A DNA stretch of 64,000 bases from Alishewanella metallidurans (GTDB lineage: Bacteria > Pseudomonadota > Gammaproteobacteria > Enterobacterales > Alteromonadaceae), in the NCBI RefSeq assembly GCF_036983985.1, contig NZ_JALAHQ010000003.1, positions 248,001-312,000 of the forward strand, read 5' to 3'. A program made the position numbers and the translations under genes. A model generated the notes under the pieces. That model was not told the DNA's origin. It did not search any database and worked only from the letters and a program-made list of their open reading frames with translations. Positions 42,643-51,869 of the stretch are shown here, piece by piece; position 1 is the stretch's first letter, and each line of letters begins with the position of its first letter.

Positions 42643-42765
42643 TTGCTATTTTACGCCGAGTGATTTATTGCTCTATTCTTATTAGACTTAAGTCTAGGTT
42701 GGCTAGTCAGCTGCTATCTTTACTCATAGAATGACGCCCTTTTTGTCGTACTGAGATAATAGCTT

Positions 42766-44268
42766 ATGTCGTTAGAACGTATTCGCCTTGCTTCATTGCA
42801 CACTAAAGTAATGTCAGCTGAACTTGCCGCTGACATGATTGAAGATGGTATGACCGTGGGAATGAGTGGTTTTACCCGTGCTGGCGAAGCCAAAGCAGTG
42901 CCCCAAGCGTTGGCACTAAAAGCGTTAACTACACCAATGAAAATTACCTTAATGACCGGCGCATCTTTAGGTAACGATCTTGATAAAAAAATGACCGAAG
43001 CCGGTATGCTGGCACGACGGATGCCGTTTCAAGTTGACAGTACATTACGCAAAGCGATTAACAGCGGTCAAGTTATGTTTATTGACCAACATTTATCTGA
43101 AACCGTAGAGCAATTGCGTAATCATCAGCTAAAGCTGCCCGATATTGCGATTATTGAAGCAGTTGCCATTACCGAGCAAGGCCATATTGTGCCAACTACG
43201 TCAGTGGGGAACTCGGCAAGCTTTGCTATTTTTGCCAAAAAGGTGATTATTGAAATTAACCTTGGTCAAAACCCAAATTTAGAAGGTTTGCATGATATCT
43301 ACATTCCCAGTTATCGGCCAACGCGCACGCCAGTGCCATTAGTTAAAGCGGATGATCGTATTGGTAGTACTGCCATTCCAATTGATCCGGCAAAAATTGT
43401 TGCCATAGTGTTCACCGATAAAACTGACTCACCTTCAACCGTTACTGAGCCTGATGCCGACACACAAGCAATTGCTAATCATTTAGTCGCATTTTTAGAA
43501 CAAGAAGTAGTAGATGGGCGCTTACCAAAAAATCTTGGCCCATTACAAGCGGGCATTGGTAATATCGCCAACTCAGTAATGACTGGCTTAATCGCCTCGT
43601 CGTTTGAACACTTAACGATGTATTCTGAAGTGCTACAAGATTCTACCTTTGATTTAATTGATGCCGGCAAACTGGATTTTGCTTCAGGAAGCTCCATTAC
43701 CTTATCCGAGCGGCGTAATAAAAGTGTGTTTGGTAATTTAGATAAATATAAACATAAGCTGGTACTGCGACCGCAAGAAATATCTAACCATCCTGAATTA
43801 GTGCGCCGTTTAGGCATTATTGCCATTAACACTGCGCTAGAATTTGATCTGTACGGCAACATTAACTCTACCCACGTTTGTGGCACTAGAATGATGAATG
43901 GTATTGGTGGCTCTGGTGATTTTGCCCGCAATGCGCATTTAGCTATTTTTGTTACTAAATCGGTGGCTAAAGACGGCACTATTTCTAGTGTCGTGCCTAT
44001 GGTAAGCCATGTTGATCACACGGAACACGATGTTGATATTTTAGTAACAGAGCAAGGTTTAGCTGATTTACGTGGTTTAGCACCGCGTGAGCGCGCAGTT
44101 CAGGTGATCACGCATTGTGTGCACCCGACCTATCGTGAAGCTTTATTAGATTACTATAACCGAGCTTGCGCAAAAGGTGGGCATACACCACACTTATTAA
44201 CTGAAGCCTTATCTTGGCACCAGCGTTTAGAGGAAACCGGCACTATGCTGTCAACGAGCGCAGTGTAG
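42766..44268 (+). CDS. Acetyl-CoA hydrolase / succinate:CoA transferase family protein
   Basis: A class I CoA-transferase of 500 residues (Ach1/AarC/ScpC group). The glutamate that forms the acyl-CoA intermediate is likely Glu288 in MYSEVLQDS. The oxyanion/CoA-binding region GNINSTHVCGTRMMNGIGGS and the C-terminal TEQGLADLRGLAPRERA are diagnostic. Members hydrolyse acetyl-CoA or move CoA between acetate, succinate and propionate; which one cannot be read from sequence. It is monocistronic or paired with the small DUF1289 gene 20 bases downstream, with no acetate or methylcitrate genes nearby. Confidence 0.88.
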   Translation: MSLERIRLASLHTKVMSAELAADMIEDGMTVGMSGFTRAGEAKAVPQALALKALTTPMKITLMTGASLGNDLDKKMTEAGMLARRMPFQVDSTLRKAINSGQVMFIDQHLSETVEQLRNHQLKLPDIAIIEAVAITEQGHIVPTTSVGNSASFAIFAKKVIIEINLGQNPNLEGLHDIYIPSYRPTRTPVPLVKADDRIGSTAIPIDPAKIVAIVFTDKTDSPSTVTEPDADTQAIANHLVAFLEQEVVDGRLPKNLGPLQAGIGNIANSVMTGLIASSFEHLTMYSEVLQDSTFDLIDAGKLDFASGSSITLSERRNKSVFGNLDKYKHKLVLRPQEISNHPELVRRLGIIAINTALEFDLYGNINSTHVCGTRMMNGIGGSGDFARNAHLAIFVTKSVAKDGTISSVVPMVSHVDHTEHDVDILVTEQGLADLRGLAPRERAVQVITHCVHPTYREALLDYYNRACAKGGHTPHLLTEALSWHQRLEETGTMLSTSAV

Positions 44269-44288
44269 GCTAAATAAAGAAGGTAGTT

Positions 44289-44489
44289 ATGTTGCGTTCG
44301 CCCTGTGTTCGACATTGCTGTTTAGATCAGCAAGACTGCTGTCTTGGTTGTGGCCGGCTATTAACCGAGATCACGCAGTGGAGCACGGCGAGCGAACAAC
44401 AACAGCAACAAATTCTAATTGCGGCTAAACAACGAAAAGATGAGCGAGATGCCAAACTTAAGCATCTCGAGGCAAACCTTTTTCGATAA
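44289..44489 (+). CDS. DUF1289 cysteine-rich small protein
   Basis: A 66-residue protein with the DUF1289 pattern: SPCVRHCCLDQQDCCLGCGR (cysteines probably binding a metal), then LTEITQWSTASEQQQQQIL and a basic C-terminus (AAKQRKDERDAK). Function is unknown. It has an AAGGTAG site before the ATG and follows the CoA-transferase gene. Its last 32 bases overlap the 3' end of convergent queG. Confidence 0.8.
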   Translation: MLRSPCVRHCCLDQQDCCLGCGRLLTEITQWSTASEQQQQQILIAAKQRKDERDAKLKHLEANLFR

Positions 44490-45585
44490 TGCGCACTAAA
44501 CGTGCGGTTTTTCGGGGTATTAATGAGTCTTGCTGCCAGCCTTTGCGTTTTTGCTGCTGTAATGCCCAGTGAATGTGCTCGGCAACTAAGGCAGTGGTGT
44601 CTGCTAACTTTTGCTGTAAAGCGCTAATAACCGTATCGCTGTACGGTGCGTTACCTAAAGCTACAGCAATATTGCGCTGCCAGCGCTCAAAACCAATACG
44701 ACGAATTGCACTGCCTTCAGTGTAATTCAGAAATTCGTGTTCTTGCCAATTAAACAAACTGAGTAAACTTTGGTTTTGCCATTGTTCTCGGCGCTGAAAG
44801 TCGGCTTCTATTGATAGTGGGGCCTGACGGTTTTCTGGGCAAACTAACTGGCAGTCGTCACAGCCATAAATGCGGTTGCCAATTAATGAGCGAAACTCTT
44901 CAGGTATTGCGCCTTTAAGCTCAATAGTTAAATACGAAATACAGCGACGGCCGTCAACTACATAGGGCGCAACAATAGCGCCTGTGGGGCAACTGGTGAT
45001 GCAAGCCACGCAGCTACCGCAATTGCCATCATGAGGTGTATCAATAGGCAGCGGTAAATTGATGAGTAGTTCGCCAAGGAAAAACCACGAACCGGCTTCT
45101 TGGTTTAATAATAAGCTGTGTTTACCCACCCAACCTAGGCCAGCTTGTTGGGCTAGTGGGCGTTCTAATATTGGTGCTGAATCGGTAAAGGGACGAAAAC
45201 CTAGTTCAGCCACCTGCTGGTTAATGCGTTGGCCTAATTGCTTTAAGCGGTTGCGTATCAGTTTGTGATAATCTCGGCCTAGCGCATAGCGGCTAATATA
45301 GGCCTGCGTTGGGTCAGCCAAGTTTGTAGCAAAACTCGCACCCTGCGGCAAGTAATCCATTCGTACACTAAGCACCCTAACTGTGCCGGGAACTAATTCG
45401 GCGGGCCTTGCTCTTAGCATGCCGTGGTTGGCCATATAATCCATTTCGCCGTGATAGCCAGCATCTAGCCAGTGTTGTAAGTGGCGCTCGGCGTCGGGCA
45501 AACTAACGCCAGTAATACCTAGATCAGCAAAACCTAACTCTTTTGCCCACGTTTTTATTTGTTGCGCTAGCGCTGCATAATCCAT
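44458..45585 (-). CDS. queG: Epoxyqueuosine reductase
   Basis: QueG is a cobalamin-dependent iron-sulfur enzyme that reduces epoxyqueuosine to queuosine in tRNA, the last step of that modification. The 375-residue protein has an N-terminal cobalamin-binding domain (DLGITGVSLPDAERHLQHWL, HGEMDYMANHG). Its two [4Fe-4S] motifs are CGSCVACITSCPTGAI with a later cysteine in RRCISYLTIE, and GCDDCQLVCPEN. A C-terminal HEAT-like region follows. It is divergent from tsaE. The nnr gene, which often sits between them in enterobacteria, is absent here. Confidence 0.95.
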   Translation of the reverse strand: MDYAALAQQIKTWAKELGFADLGITGVSLPDAERHLQHWLDAGYHGEMDYMANHGMLRARPAELVPGTVRVLSVRMDYLPQGASFATNLADPTQAYISRYALGRDYHKLIRNRLKQLGQRINQQVAELGFRPFTDSAPILERPLAQQAGLGWVGKHSLLLNQEAGSWFFLGELLINLPLPIDTPHDGNCGSCVACITSCPTGAIVAPYVVDGRRCISYLTIELKGAIPEEFRSLIGNRIYGCDDCQLVCPENRQAPLSIEADFQRREQWQNQSLLSLFNWQEHEFLNYTEGSAIRRIGFERWQRNIAVALGNAPYSDTVISALQQKLADTTALVAEHIHWALQQQKRKGWQQDSLIPRKTARLVRIIEKGLPRDA

Positions 45586-45755
45586 AGAAACAGTAGTAAC
45601 TGATGTAAGGGTGGGTAATTTAGCATAAATTGTTGCAGCTCGGCTAACCTGTTACGCTAGCTAAAGCGGTAATACGCGGTTTTACTGGCTCATTAGTGAC
45701 TTAATTTGTTAACATGGCAGCGATTTATTCATGGTAGCAAACAGTGTGGTGACCG

Positions 45756-46226
45756 GTGGCGCAATATCAGAGTGTATTAAAAGATGAAGCGGCAACAATA
45801 TTGTTGGCACAGCAACTTGCGCGCTATGTAAAACCTGGGCAAACGTTATTTTTGCATGGTAGCTTAGGCGCAGGGAAAACCACCTTTAGCCGTGGCTTAC
45901 TTAACGCGCTTGGCCATAATGGCACGGTTAAAAGTCCAACCTACACCTTGGTTGAGCCTTATCAATTTGCTGGCTTTACTGTGTTTCATTTTGACCTATA
46001 TCGTTTACGTGATGCCGAAGAATTAGAGTTTATGGGTATTCGCGACTATTTTCGTGCCGATACGTTATGTTTGATCGAATGGCCGGAGCAAGGCATGGGT
46101 TATTTACCTATACCCGATCTCGACATACACTTAGTTTTTCAGCAAGAGCACCGACAGGTAACGCTAACGGCAAATACCAATGTGGGTGCCAACATAATAA
46201 AAGCCTTAGCAGATAATGAAAAATAA
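45756..46226 (+). CDS. tsaE: tRNA threonylcarbamoyladenosine biosynthesis ATPase TsaE
   Basis: TsaE is the P-loop ATPase that works with TsaB and TsaD to make t6A37 in tRNA. The 156-residue protein has Walker A GSLGAGKTTFSRGLL (about residues 35-43), SPTYTLVEPY, and HFDLYRLRDAEELEFMGIRDY, ending with LIEWPEQG. The start is GTG 45756. Its last 11 bases overlap amiB, implying coupling in the tsaE-amiB-mutL-miaA-hfq operon. Confidence 0.96.
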   Translation: MAQYQSVLKDEAATILLAQQLARYVKPGQTLFLHGSLGAGKTTFSRGLLNALGHNGTVKSPTYTLVEPYQFAGFTVFHFDLYRLRDAEELEFMGIRDYFRADTLCLIEWPEQGMGYLPIPDLDIHLVFQQEHRQVTLTANTNVGANIIKALADNEK

Positions 46227-47514
46227 TAATTACATAATTAAAAGCTGCTTACTGTTACTGGTTTTACTGAGCTCAGTCGCGGCGGCAAATCAGGTTCAGG
46301 GTGTACGTGTTTGGCCGTCACCAGATAATACCCGCATAGTGTTTGATATGGCGGCAGCGCCTGTACACAAAAGTTTTACCCTAAATAAGCCAGAGCGACT
46401 GGTTATAGATTTAAGCAACATTAAAGGCGGTAGTACCTTACCGCAAATATCCGGTGAGTCTGCGCTAATTAAAGCCATTCGTAGCAGTGGCGATGCCAAC
46501 AAGATGCGTATTGTTTTAGATTTAAACAAGGCGACTAAAACGAGTGTTTTTGCGCTGCCGCCCACACCGCCATACGGCCACCGTTTAGTGGTCGACTTAT
46601 TTGATGACAGCCCAGTAGAAAACATACCGCCAGTCGCTATTCGTGCGGCACGCGATATTGTTATTGCTATTGATGCTGGACATGGTGGCGAAGACCCTGG
46701 TTCTATAGGCCCTAGTGGTTTTTATGAAAAAAACATCACCTTGCCGGTTGCAACACAGTTGGCAAGATTAATTAATGCTCAGCCGGGCATGAAAGCAATG
46801 ATGGTGCGCACCAATGACTATTATATTCATGTAAACAAACGCACCGAAATTGCTCGGGGTCAGCAAGCTGATTTGTTAGTATCAATACACGCTGATGCCT
46901 TTACTTCGCCGCAACCGCGCGGGGCATCGGTTTGGGTATTATCAATGCGTCGTGCGACAACCGAAGTGGGCCGAATGCTGGAGCAAACTGAGCGACATTC
47001 TGAGCTGCTTGGTGGTGTAGCTGAAATTATTAAAGATTCAGTGAATGAGCGTTATCTGGCACAAACAGTATTAGATTTGTCGATGAATCATTCAATGATT
47101 ACCGCACATCAAGTTGCCAGCGAAGTATTGTTAGAGTTAGACCGAATTGCCTTTTTGCATAAAAAAGAGCCGCAAGCTGCCAGCCTTGGCGTACTTAAAG
47201 CACCCGATATTCCGTCTATTTTGGTAGAAATTGGTTTTATTTCTAACCCACAAGAAGAAAAATTATTAAAGTCAGCTAGTCATCAGTCTAAGCTAGCGCA
47301 GTCATTATTTACCGCATTAAAGCGCCATTTTGAAAAATCGCCGCCAGCAGATTCGCTCTTCGCGCAACAACGATCACGTGAACACCGAGTTAGCGCCGGT
47401 GAATCATTATCGCTATTGGCTCAGCGTTATAACGTTTCTATCGACGACTTACGGCATATTAATAAGTTAAGCTCTGACAGCATTAATGTTGGCCAGACGC
47501 TACGGATCCCTTAA
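46216..47514 (+). CDS. amiB: N-acetylmuramoyl-L-alanine amidase AmiB
   Basis: A periplasmic zinc amidase that splits septal peptidoglycan during cell separation. The 432-residue protein has a signal peptide (to about residue 24), an AMIN domain (about 28-130, VQGVRVWPSPDNTRIVFDM), and an Amidase_3 domain (about 148-370). In that domain the zinc ligands are in IDAGHGGEDPG, the SIHADAF histidine, and the glutamate of PSILVEIGFISN. A C-terminal LysM domain follows (about 388-432, HRVSAGESLSLLAQRYNV). It overlaps tsaE and ends two bases before mutL. Confidence 0.96.
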   Translation: MKNNNYIIKSCLLLLVLLSSVAAANQVQGVRVWPSPDNTRIVFDMAAAPVHKSFTLNKPERLVIDLSNIKGGSTLPQISGESALIKAIRSSGDANKMRIVLDLNKATKTSVFALPPTPPYGHRLVVDLFDDSPVENIPPVAIRAARDIVIAIDAGHGGEDPGSIGPSGFYEKNITLPVATQLARLINAQPGMKAMMVRTNDYYIHVNKRTEIARGQQADLLVSIHADAFTSPQPRGASVWVLSMRRATTEVGRMLEQTERHSELLGGVAEIIKDSVNERYLAQTVLDLSMNHSMITAHQVASEVLLELDRIAFLHKKEPQAASLGVLKAPDIPSILVEIGFISNPQEEKLLKSASHQSKLAQSLFTALKRHFEKSPPADSLFAQQRSREHRVSAGESLSLLAQRYNVSIDDLRHINKLSSDSINVGQTLRIP

Positions 47515-47516
47515 AT

Positions 47517-49244
47517 ATGGCGATCCGAATATTATCCCCGCAGCTGGCGAATCAGATAGCGGCGGGAGAGGTTGTTGAGCGGCCAGCCTCAGTAGTAAAA
47601 GAGCTGGTTGAAAATAGCCTAGATGCTGGCGCAGATGTTATTGAAATAGATATAGAAAAAGGCGGCAGCAAACTTATTCGGGTGCGGGATAATGGTAGCG
47701 GGATACCAGAACAAGAGTTGGTATTGGCACTAAGTCGGCATGCAACCAGTAAAATTGCTGATCTAGATGATTTAGAGGCCATTAGCAGCTTGGGCTTTCG
47801 TGGAGAAGCCCTTGCCAGTATTAGCTCGGTATCCCGGCTAACATTAACCTCGCGGACGCATGATCAGAGCGCGGCTTGGCAAGCAACTGCTGCCGGTCGT
47901 GATATGCACGTAGATGTACGCCCAGCGGCGCATCCTGTTGGTACCAGCATTGAAGTGCTCGATTTATTTTTTAATACGCCAGCGCGGCGTAAATTTTTGC
48001 GCACCGATAAAACCGAATTTAGCCATATTGACGAACTGGTTAAACGTTTAGCCTTAAGCCGCTATGACGTAACGTGGCAATTGACCCACAATGGGCAGCC
48101 AGTACGCCGCTTAAAAGCGGCAGATTCCGCAGAGCAGCGGCAAAAACGCGTCGCCGCGTTATGTGGCCGTGCCTTTAGCGAGCATGCTGCTTTTATTGAA
48201 AACCAATATGGCGATGTGCGTATTTGGGGTTGGATTGTGCAACCTGAAGCTTGTTCTGCTCAGCTGCAGTGTCAGTACAGCTACGTTAATGGCCGCATGA
48301 TGCGCGACAAGCTACTTAATCATGCTATTCGCCAAGCTTATGGTGAGCACTTACTTGCTGATCAGCAACCGGCGTTTGTGTTGTATTTAGAGCTCGACCC
48401 ACGTCAGGTGGATGTTAACGTGCACCCAGCAAAGCATGAGGTGCGCTTTCATCAAGCCAGATTAATTCATGATTTTGTCGTGTCAGCTTTAACTGATGCA
48501 CTGCACCAGCTTACACCTCGACCTCAGCTAGCCATAGTCGCGCCATCTGAAGTGCAGGAGCAAAGTAGAGAGGCTTACCCCTCAGCAAGTCATGTGCGCC
48601 AATGGCCGAGCGCAGGTCGTGCTGCATCGACATATCAAGCCTCAGCCGCGGCGGTAAATCGTGAACTATCGTATTGGCAACATCAGGCCAACACTGAGCC
48701 CGCTGTTGCCATACCTGTGACACAGCAAGCTACCGAGCACGCCGTTAGCACTGCAGCGTTACTGATCGCTGATAATCGCTATTTATTGCAGCAACAGGCA
48801 GAAAATATTCACGTTATCGATTTAATACCGACACTTACGGCCTATTTTTCTGTGCATCCGCAACCGGCGCAACCCATATTATTGCCACAACGTATAACCG
48901 TTAATGCCAAACAAATTGCTTTATTAACGCAACAAGCAGAACAATTTAATCAGTTAGGTTTTGATTTACTACTTAGCGATAAGATACTGATTATTCGAGC
49001 AGTGCCTAGCTGGCTGAGGCATAGCGCTATTAGCCAATGGTTACCGCTTTGGCTTGAGCAGTTGTGCCTAGATAGCCCAGAGCCGCTAGTACAGCATTTA
49101 TTGTCTATGCTACTTAATGCTAATAGGGTATCGGCAAGGGCGGTGCTACACTCCATACCGCAATTACTTAATGCCCCAGAATTTTGGTTAAGTGTGCCGC
49201 TGCAGCTAGAAACAACGCTGAGTTTGTTAACGGAACAGAATTAA
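47517..49244 (+). CDS. mutL: DNA mismatch repair protein MutL
   Basis: MutL couples MutS mismatch recognition to downstream nicking and unwinding. The 575-residue protein has an N-terminal GHKL ATPase with LANQIAAGEVVERPASVVKE, ELVENSLDAGAD, RDNGSGIP, and GFRGEALASISSV. The variable Gln/Ala-rich linker covers about 345-400. The C-terminal dimerisation domain (about 400-575) lacks the DQHAxxE endonuclease motif, as expected if strand choice is made by MutH. Its stop overlaps the miaA start (TAATG). Confidence 0.97.
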   Translation: MAIRILSPQLANQIAAGEVVERPASVVKELVENSLDAGADVIEIDIEKGGSKLIRVRDNGSGIPEQELVLALSRHATSKIADLDDLEAISSLGFRGEALASISSVSRLTLTSRTHDQSAAWQATAAGRDMHVDVRPAAHPVGTSIEVLDLFFNTPARRKFLRTDKTEFSHIDELVKRLALSRYDVTWQLTHNGQPVRRLKAADSAEQRQKRVAALCGRAFSEHAAFIENQYGDVRIWGWIVQPEACSAQLQCQYSYVNGRMMRDKLLNHAIRQAYGEHLLADQQPAFVLYLELDPRQVDVNVHPAKHEVRFHQARLIHDFVVSALTDALHQLTPRPQLAIVAPSEVQEQSREAYPSASHVRQWPSAGRAASTYQASAAAVNRELSYWQHQANTEPAVAIPVTQQATEHAVSTAALLIADNRYLLQQQAENIHVIDLIPTLTAYFSVHPQPAQPILLPQRITVNAKQIALLTQQAEQFNQLGFDLLLSDKILIIRAVPSWLRHSAISQWLPLWLEQLCLDSPEPLVQHLLSMLLNANRVSARAVLHSIPQLLNAPEFWLSVPLQLETTLSLLTEQN

Positions 49245-50173
49245 TGAGCCAAGCAGTGAATAATGTAGTTTTTATAATGGGGCCAACGGCGTCTGGCAAA
49301 ACGGCACTGGCAACGGCATTACATCAGCAGATCCCGTCAGAGGTAATTAGTGTTGATAGTGCGCTAGTTTACCGCGATATGAATATTGGCACTGCCAAGC
49401 CAACAGCGGCCGAGCAGAAAGTTACACCGCACCATCTTATTGATATACGCGATGCCGTCCAGAGCTATTCTGCGGCAGATTTTCGTAATGATGCGTTAAG
49501 ATTAATTGCTGAAATACAACATCGTGGTAACATTCCAATTCTGGTTGGCGGCACTATGTTGTATTTTAAAGCCTTGCTTGAGGGAATATCGCCATTACCT
49601 GAAGCGAATGCAGAGATACGGGCTCAACTTGAGCGTGAAGCTCAAAGCCGAGGCTGGGCAGCGTTGCACGATGAATTAGCAAGGGTTGATATTATTGCCG
49701 CGCAGCGCATTCATCCGAATGATCCGCAGCGAATTAATCGTGCGCTAGAAGTGTACAGAATTACCGGCCGGACTTTAACAGAATTAACCGCAGACAAAGG
49801 GGAACCTTTTCCTTTTCCTGTACACCAATTCGCTATTGCGCCTGCCGAGCGCTCGGTATTGCATCACCGTATTGCCTTGCGTTTTGAGCAAATGTTAGCG
49901 GCAGGTTTTGAACAAGAAGTACAAGCTTTACGGCAGCGTACTGATTTACATATTGATTTACCCTCTATTCGCTGCGTAGGTTATCGGCAAATGTGGCAGT
50001 ATTTAGACGGCGAGTGCAGTTACACTGAGATGACTGAGCGAGGCATTGCGGCAACGCGACAGTTAGCAAAACGGCAATTAACTTGGTTACGCGGCTGGTC
50101 GCAGTTAAATTGGCTGGAAAGTGACGCGCCAGTGACAGAAAACTTGCAAGCGATTTTAACTTCGCTAAGCTGA
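49244..50173 (+). CDS. miaA: tRNA dimethylallyltransferase
   Basis: MiaA adds an isopentenyl group to A37 of tRNAs that read codons starting with U. The 309-residue protein has the P-loop IMGPTASGKTALA, ISVDSALVYRDMNIGTAKP, the DIRDAVQSYSAADF segment, and SIRCVGYRQMWQYLDG. The frame is open further upstream, but ATG 49244 overlaps the mutL stop and gives the family N-terminus (MSQAVNNVVFIMGP). It is followed by hfq after 82 bases. Confidence 0.97.
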   Translation: MSQAVNNVVFIMGPTASGKTALATALHQQIPSEVISVDSALVYRDMNIGTAKPTAAEQKVTPHHLIDIRDAVQSYSAADFRNDALRLIAEIQHRGNIPILVGGTMLYFKALLEGISPLPEANAEIRAQLEREAQSRGWAALHDELARVDIIAAQRIHPNDPQRINRALEVYRITGRTLTELTADKGEPFPFPVHQFAIAPAERSVLHHRIALRFEQMLAAGFEQEVQALRQRTDLHIDLPSIRCVGYRQMWQYLDGECSYTEMTERGIAATRQLAKRQLTWLRGWSQLNWLESDAPVTENLQAILTSLS

Positions 50174-50255
50174 ATAAATAAAAATGCTTTAACAACTTGA
50201 AATAAAAAAAATAATACTCATATAAGACACACTAATAATAAAAGGAAAGCGGCAC

Positions 50256-50516
50256 ATGGCAAAGGGCCAATCTTTACAAGACCCATTTTTAAACACCTTG
50301 AGACGGGAACGTATTCCAGTGTCAATTTACTTGGTGAATGGTATTAAACTTCAGGGTCAGATCGAATCTTTCGATCAGTTTGTTATTTTACTGAAAAATA
50401 CCGTCAGTCAGATGGTATATAAACACGCCATCTCAACCGTCGTACCAGCACGTGCCGTTAATACAATGATCAGTCATAGTAACGGTCAGGGCGACGACGA
50501 AGACGATACGGAATAA
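50256..50516 (+). CDS. hfq: RNA chaperone Hfq
   Basis: A hexameric Sm-like protein that pairs small RNAs with mRNAs. The 86-residue protein begins MAKGQSLQDPFLNTLRRERIPVS. It carries Sm1 (VNGIKLQGQIESFDQFVILLKN) and the Sm2 KHAISTVVP box, and ends in a short acidic tail (GQGDDEDDTE). GGAAAG lies before the ATG. The AT-rich 82-base gap upstream could hold its own promoter. hflX follows 17 bases later. Confidence 0.98.
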   Translation: MAKGQSLQDPFLNTLRRERIPVSIYLVNGIKLQGQIESFDQFVILLKNTVSQMVYKHAISTVVPARAVNTMISHSNGQGDDEDDTE

Positions 50517-50533
50517 TAACAGGGAGCTTTCGC

Positions 50534-51829
50534 TTGTCTGACATTAGCGTTATTGCGGAACAAGCGATCCTTGTCCATGTGAACTTTTCGCAGCAGCACA
50601 ACAGCGAAGATTTGAGTGAACTCAAATTGTTGGTGTCTTCTGCTGGCGTCGAATGCCTGCAAGTCGTTACGACGAGCAGAAGTGCGCCTGATGCAAAATT
50701 TTTTGTTGGCTCCGGCAAGGCGGCTGAAATTGCTGCGTTAGTAGCAGAAACAGAAGCCGATGTTATTATTTTCAATCATGCCTTAAGTCCCGCGCAAACG
50801 CGTAATCTTGAACGCATTTGTTTAGCTCGAGTTATTGACCGTACTACCCTTATTCTCGATATCTTTGCCCAGCGTGCCCGTACCTTTGAAGGTAAGTTGC
50901 AGGTTGAACTGGCTCAGTTACAGCATTTAGCCTCTCGCTTGGTGCGGGGGTGGGAAGGTTTAGACCGGCAAAAAGGCGGTATTGGCATGCGTGGCCCGGG
51001 CGAGACACAGCTTGAAACCGACCGGCGTTTATTGAACGAGCGTATTAAAGCGCTACAAACTAGGTTAGCTAAACTAGAAACTCAGCGCGAGCAAGGTCGC
51101 AAAGCCAGGCAAAAAGCTGAAGTGCCCGTAGTATCAGTGGTGGGTTACACCAACGCAGGTAAATCAACGCTGTTTAATCGGCTAACTAACGCAGGCGTGT
51201 ACGCTGCCGATCAGTTATTTGCTACCTTAGATCCGACATTACGCAAGCTAAAACTAAAAGGCATCGGCGACATTATATTAGCTGATACTGTTGGCTTTAT
51301 TCGGCATTTACCGCATGATCTAGTGGCGGCATTTAAATCTACCTTACAAGAAACTCGTGAAGCTGATATTCAACTGCACGTTGTTGACGTTGCTGATGCA
51401 CGTAAAGACAGCAATATGCAGCAGGTTGACGCTATTCTTGAAGAAATAGACGCCGACCAAATACCTCAGTTATTAGTCTTTAATAAAGTTGACCTACTAC
51501 ATCAAGCGCCGCGTATTGAATATAATGAATACGGCCAACCTGCTGCGGTGTATTTATCGGCGGCTACCGGCGCCGGTATCGATTTATTAGTGCAAGCGAT
51601 AACTCAACTGTTATCCGAGCAATTTTTTGATGTAATGCTGTTGCTACCGCCGGCTCAGTCAGTGTGGCGGTCGCGGTTTCATCAACAGCATTGTATCGCG
51701 CACGAACAGTTTGACAGCGAGGGTAACTGTGAGCTGAAATTGCGAATTAGTGACAGCGTATGGCAGCGTTATTTAAAGCAGTCTCAAGGCGTGCTAGAAA
51801 ACTATATCGTCAGCGCGCCGGTAATTTGA
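50534..51829 (+). CDS. hflX: Ribosome-associated GTPase HflX
   Basis: HflX splits stalled or heat-damaged 70S ribosomes. The 431-residue protein has an N-terminal ND1 domain with the GSGKAAEIAALV segment, then a helical linker with GIGMRGPGETQLETDRR. The G domain has VVGYTNAGKSTLFNRL, DTVGFIRHLPHDLVAAF and NKVDLL. The start is TTG 50534, preceded by AGGGAG. It lies in the conserved hfq-hflX-hflK-hflC order. Confidence 0.96.
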   Translation: MSDISVIAEQAILVHVNFSQQHNSEDLSELKLLVSSAGVECLQVVTTSRSAPDAKFFVGSGKAAEIAALVAETEADVIIFNHALSPAQTRNLERICLARVIDRTTLILDIFAQRARTFEGKLQVELAQLQHLASRLVRGWEGLDRQKGGIGMRGPGETQLETDRRLLNERIKALQTRLAKLETQREQGRKARQKAEVPVVSVVGYTNAGKSTLFNRLTNAGVYAADQLFATLDPTLRKLKLKGIGDIILADTVGFIRHLPHDLVAAFKSTLQETREADIQLHVVDVADARKDSNMQQVDAILEEIDADQIPQLLVFNKVDLLHQAPRIEYNEYGQPAAVYLSAATGAGIDLLVQAITQLLSEQFFDVMLLLPPAQSVWRSRFHQQHCIAHEQFDSEGNCELKLRISDSVWQRYLKQSQGVLENYIVSAPVI

Positions 51830-51869
51830 TACATTAACCTTTATTTTGCAACTTAGAACGGAGTAGAGC

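Noticed and set aside
42468..42734. An 88-residue frame across the tRNA-Gly gene
   Set aside because: It contains the tRNA, its promoter and terminator; the reading frame is incidental.
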